Assembly: GCF_008923245.1 (NCBI RefSeq)
Contig: NZ_WBOS01000001.1
Location: forward strand, 1 to 64,000
Length of the DNA: 64,000 nt
From: Cytobacillus depressus
Lineage (GTDB): Bacteria > Bacillota > Bacilli > Bacillales > Cytobacillaceae
Direction of reading: 5' to 3'
Positions 62,410-64,000 of the stretch are shown here, piece by piece. Position numbers and translations under genes: made by a program. Under the pieces are notes generated by a model. That model saw only the letters and a list, made by a program, of their open reading frames with translations. It searched no databases and was not told where the DNA came from. Each line of letters begins with the position of its first letter. Within the stretch, counting starts at the first letter, position 1.

Positions 62410-62475
62410 ATGTGGAATATACTATCTTATTTCTTCGATGATTTTTCAGCCTCTTTAATACATTTGAAATTATAA
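62410..62475 (+). CDS. Possible 21-residue peptide
   Basis: A small frame of 21 codons (MWNILSYFFDDFSASLIHLKL) has a TAGGAGAGG site nine bases upstream and stops at the base where the terminator hairpin (62475-62518) begins. A TATAAT (62384-62389) stands just before it, though with no recognisable -35. It could be a small peptide gene, or a chance frame. Confidence 0.3.
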   Translation: MWNILSYFFDDFSASLIHLKL

Positions 62476-62518
62476 AAAGCCAACAATTAAAGTCCTTCAA
62501 CTTTGATTATTGGCTTTT
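62475..62518. terminator. Terminator between convergent genes
   Basis: AAAAGCCAA pairs with TTGGCTTTT, and internal CAAT/ATTG and AAAGT/ACTTT segments extend the stem. It serves the activator side and the glycosyltransferase side. Confidence 0.75.
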
Positions 62519-62535
62519 CATCTAGGTATGCCGTT

Positions 62536-63537
62536 TTAATGTATTAGCCACTTCGCAAAAAACTTACGATATCCTTCTTTCATGACTGAGGTTGAGAAGG
62601 ATTCAAACGCGTAGTCCCGATTTTCGCTTGATGTCTTTATCGGGACTGAAGCCGCCATGTTGACGAGTTCAAACCAATTTTTTTCATTTCCGGAAAAAGA
62701 GTGCCTTGCACTAATATGGTCATAGCATGGATGTTCGGGTTTAACTACGATTTTCCCCATAGCCAATGCTTCCGTTAACGGCATCGCAAATGTATCAAAT
62801 TTGGAGCAGCTCCAATATACTTTGGCGGAATTCATAAGGGTGAAAACTTCTTCCTGTGACAGCGCAAATTGTAGCTTCACATTATTTGGAACATCATATT
62901 TTTTCATGCTTTCGCGGTACCGTTCCCCGCCGAATACCATAAATACCTCTTTATCGGGATTTCTGCGCGCATATTCTAAAACGAGATCCGGGCGACGATT
63001 CTCTTCGTCCCGCCCTATCCAAAGAATCCGGTTATCAACAACTTGACTCGGATCATAATAAGTTTTAGCAAGGGTTTCATTAAATCCAATTGGGATAACT
63101 GTTACATCCTCCACACCAAAATGACGGGCCATTTCCTTTTTTAAAAATTCCGTTTGTACAATCGCTTTGTCTACAATTGTGTAAAATGGCTTCATCATTT
63201 CATAACCTGTTAAAGCTGGGTCCGGAAAACTATGTGGAAATAACACACTGTTTTTCAAAAACATCTTTAAATATGCAAAACCGGAGACCGTATAAATGAC
63301 ATGATCTATTTTTTGTGAATAAATTTGGTCCAATACGATGTCATAGTTAACGAGGTCACCTTTTTCATGTTCATAGCCGGGAAGCCAATCATATCCGCTC
63401 ACATGGCGCTCTGGAGAAATGAATACGATTTCAACTCCTAATTCCTTTCCAATTGCTTTTAGACGATCTGCAAAAATGCGCGGACCTTGTGCCTCTGTAA
63501 ATTGAATCTTTCTCATCACTAATCCAACCTTTGTCAC
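62536..63537 (-). CDS. Glycosyltransferase (GT4-like, CotSA-like)
   Basis: This 333-residue protein looks like a GT-B glycosyltransferase. The C-terminal nucleotide-sugar region includes RILWIGRDEENRRPDLVLEY and MPLTEALAMGKIVVKPEHPC, the usual E-x7-E-type motif area. It starts at a GTG overlapping the stop of the kinase-like gene by four bases (GTGA), so the two are coupled. The combination of CotS-like kinase and glycosyltransferase occurs in spore-coat loci of Bacillus, so a coat or cell-surface role is inferred. Confidence 0.7.
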   Translation of the reverse strand: MTKVGLVMRKIQFTEAQGPRIFADRLKAIGKELGVEIVFISPERHVSGYDWLPGYEHEKGDLVNYDIVLDQIYSQKIDHVIYTVSGFAYLKMFLKNSVLFPHSFPDPALTGYEMMKPFYTIVDKAIVQTEFLKKEMARHFGVEDVTVIPIGFNETLAKTYYDPSQVVDNRILWIGRDEENRRPDLVLEYARRNPDKEVFMVFGGERYRESMKKYDVPNNVKLQFALSQEEVFTLMNSAKVYWSCSKFDTFAMPLTEALAMGKIVVKPEHPCYDHISARHSFSGNEKNWFELVNMAASVPIKTSSENRDYAFESFSTSVMKEGYRKFFAKWLIH

Positions 63538-64000
63538 AAATAAACCTCCTCTTCTTTCGTGAATTTATTTAATTTTTCCTCATCAAGTTCTTCTCCGCAC
63601 TGAATTAGGTTAGAAATCGTTTCAGTTTTTTGCCTAGTTAATCGTTCTTTTGACCATTTTGCTGCATTTTTCTCCAGATCGTTCTGAATTAACAATAACA
63701 TCCATATCGAGAATGCAGCTGAAAACAAATAATACATTTGCTTGAAATGAAATCTTAATTTCATTTTACTCGGGAAATTCATTTTATCAAGATAATGATC
63801 TAGCAGCTGATTTCGCCATTCCTTATTCAATTCTTTTGAAAAATCAGGGTGGGAAATATCAAGGAGATGGTATAAATCCCAATAAGGAGAGTTTACATGA
63901 GCGTGCTCCCAGTCTAGAATCACGACTCTCTCCCCTGCCATTCCGTAGTTTCCTTGATGTAAATCTCCATGGGAAATAACCTGTTTGTTAGGAAATTCAT
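63534..64000 (-). CDS. CotS/aminoglycoside-phosphotransferase-like kinase, C-terminal part
   Basis: Only the C-terminal part lies in the window; the reading frame stays open to the right edge. The kinase motif VISHGDLHQGNYG (catalytic loop) followed by VVILDWEHAHVNSPYWDLYH (metal-binding D) is clear, so this is an APH/choline-kinase-fold protein like CotS and YtaA. It reads into the glycosyltransferase with a 4-base overlap. In Bacillus CotS is a spore-coat protein adjacent to CotSA. The start is not visible. Confidence 0.75.
   Translation of the reverse strand, partial: EFPNKQVISHGDLHQGNYGMAGERVVILDWEHAHVNSPYWDLYHLLDISHPDFSKELNKEWRNQLLDHYLDKMNFPSKMKLRFHFKQMYYLFSAAFSIWMLLLIQNDLEKNAAKWSKERLTRQKTETISNLIQCGEELDEEKLNKFTKEEEVYL

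Overview
The window looks like a chromosomal segment of an endospore-forming, low-GC member of the Bacillaceae. The lactate genes (lutABC, lutR, lutP) and the glycolate oxidase cluster (CdaR-type regulator, glcD, glcF) resemble those of Bacillus, ribosome binding sites are strong AGGAGG types with frequent TTG/GTG starts, and a KinB-like histidine kinase and a CotS/CotSA-like pair are present. Most of the window is accessory catabolism of lactate, glycolate, hydantoins/ureides, pyrimidines, N-acylated amino acids or peptides, and amides. There are no rRNA or tRNA genes, no CRISPR array and no prophage.

Layout. 1-1020: the end of an IS3-family element and decayed gene fragments. 1.0-6.9 kb: lutABC with lutR and divergent lutP; two near-identical GTCATC-N-GATGAC palindromes lie just downstream of the -10 boxes of lutA and lutP, and a consensus cre site precedes lutP. 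7.2-19.8 kb: a broken Vsr-like endonuclease gene, then a large minus-strand cluster (hyuA, hyuB, an M20 carbamoylase, an NCS1 permease, a hydantoin racemase, a second NCS1 permease and a DHCW cupin). It has a sigma-54 promoter in front of hyuA and a PAS-AAA+-Fis enhancer-binding protein just upstream. 19.8-21.4 kb is a gene-poor scar holding a dead Nudix gene. 21.5-25.6 kb: CdaR-type regulator plus glcD-glcF. 26-28.6 kb: a secreted stalk-domain protein, a possible ADP-ribosyltransferase-fold protein and a small ORF.

28.6-37 kb: preT-preA-hydA-NCS1 on the minus strand and an M20 carbamoylase on the plus strand, together a plausible complete reductive pyrimidine pathway, with an unrecognised two-gene unit in between. 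37-49 kb: mixed genes and casualties, namely a DUF35 gene broken by an 8-bp duplication, a 3-hydroxyacyl-CoA dehydrogenase without its NAD domain, a Nudix gene with an in-frame stop, an intact TetR regulator with two clear operators, enoyl-CoA hydratase, a KinB-like kinase, a membrane-anchored serine protease, an FNT channel, a TauE/SafE exporter and a tandem gamma-glutamylcyclotransferase.

47.7-54.6 kb: a regulator with a degenerate GGDEF-like domain, facing a C45 acyltransferase/peptidase, an N-acylamino-acid racemase-like enolase, an M20 peptidase and a peptide-binding lipoprotein. 55.0-62.3 kb: a second sigma-54 unit, with an enhancer-binding protein divergent from carbamoylase, M20 amidohydrolase, two membrane proteins (one DUF5058-like) and an amidase; it has a sigma-54 promoter and twin GATGAA-N4-TTCATC sites. 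The right edge holds a glycosyltransferase and a truncated CotS-like kinase.

The window carries three HyuC/AllC-like M20 carbamoylases, two further M20 enzymes, three NCS1 permeases and two sigma-54 activators. The strongest candidates for something undescribed are the 55-61 kb sigma-54 amide/ureido operon with its membrane-protein pair, and the 47.7-54.6 kb racemase/peptidase cluster with its unusual regulator. All functions are inferred from reading the sequence; no database search was possible.
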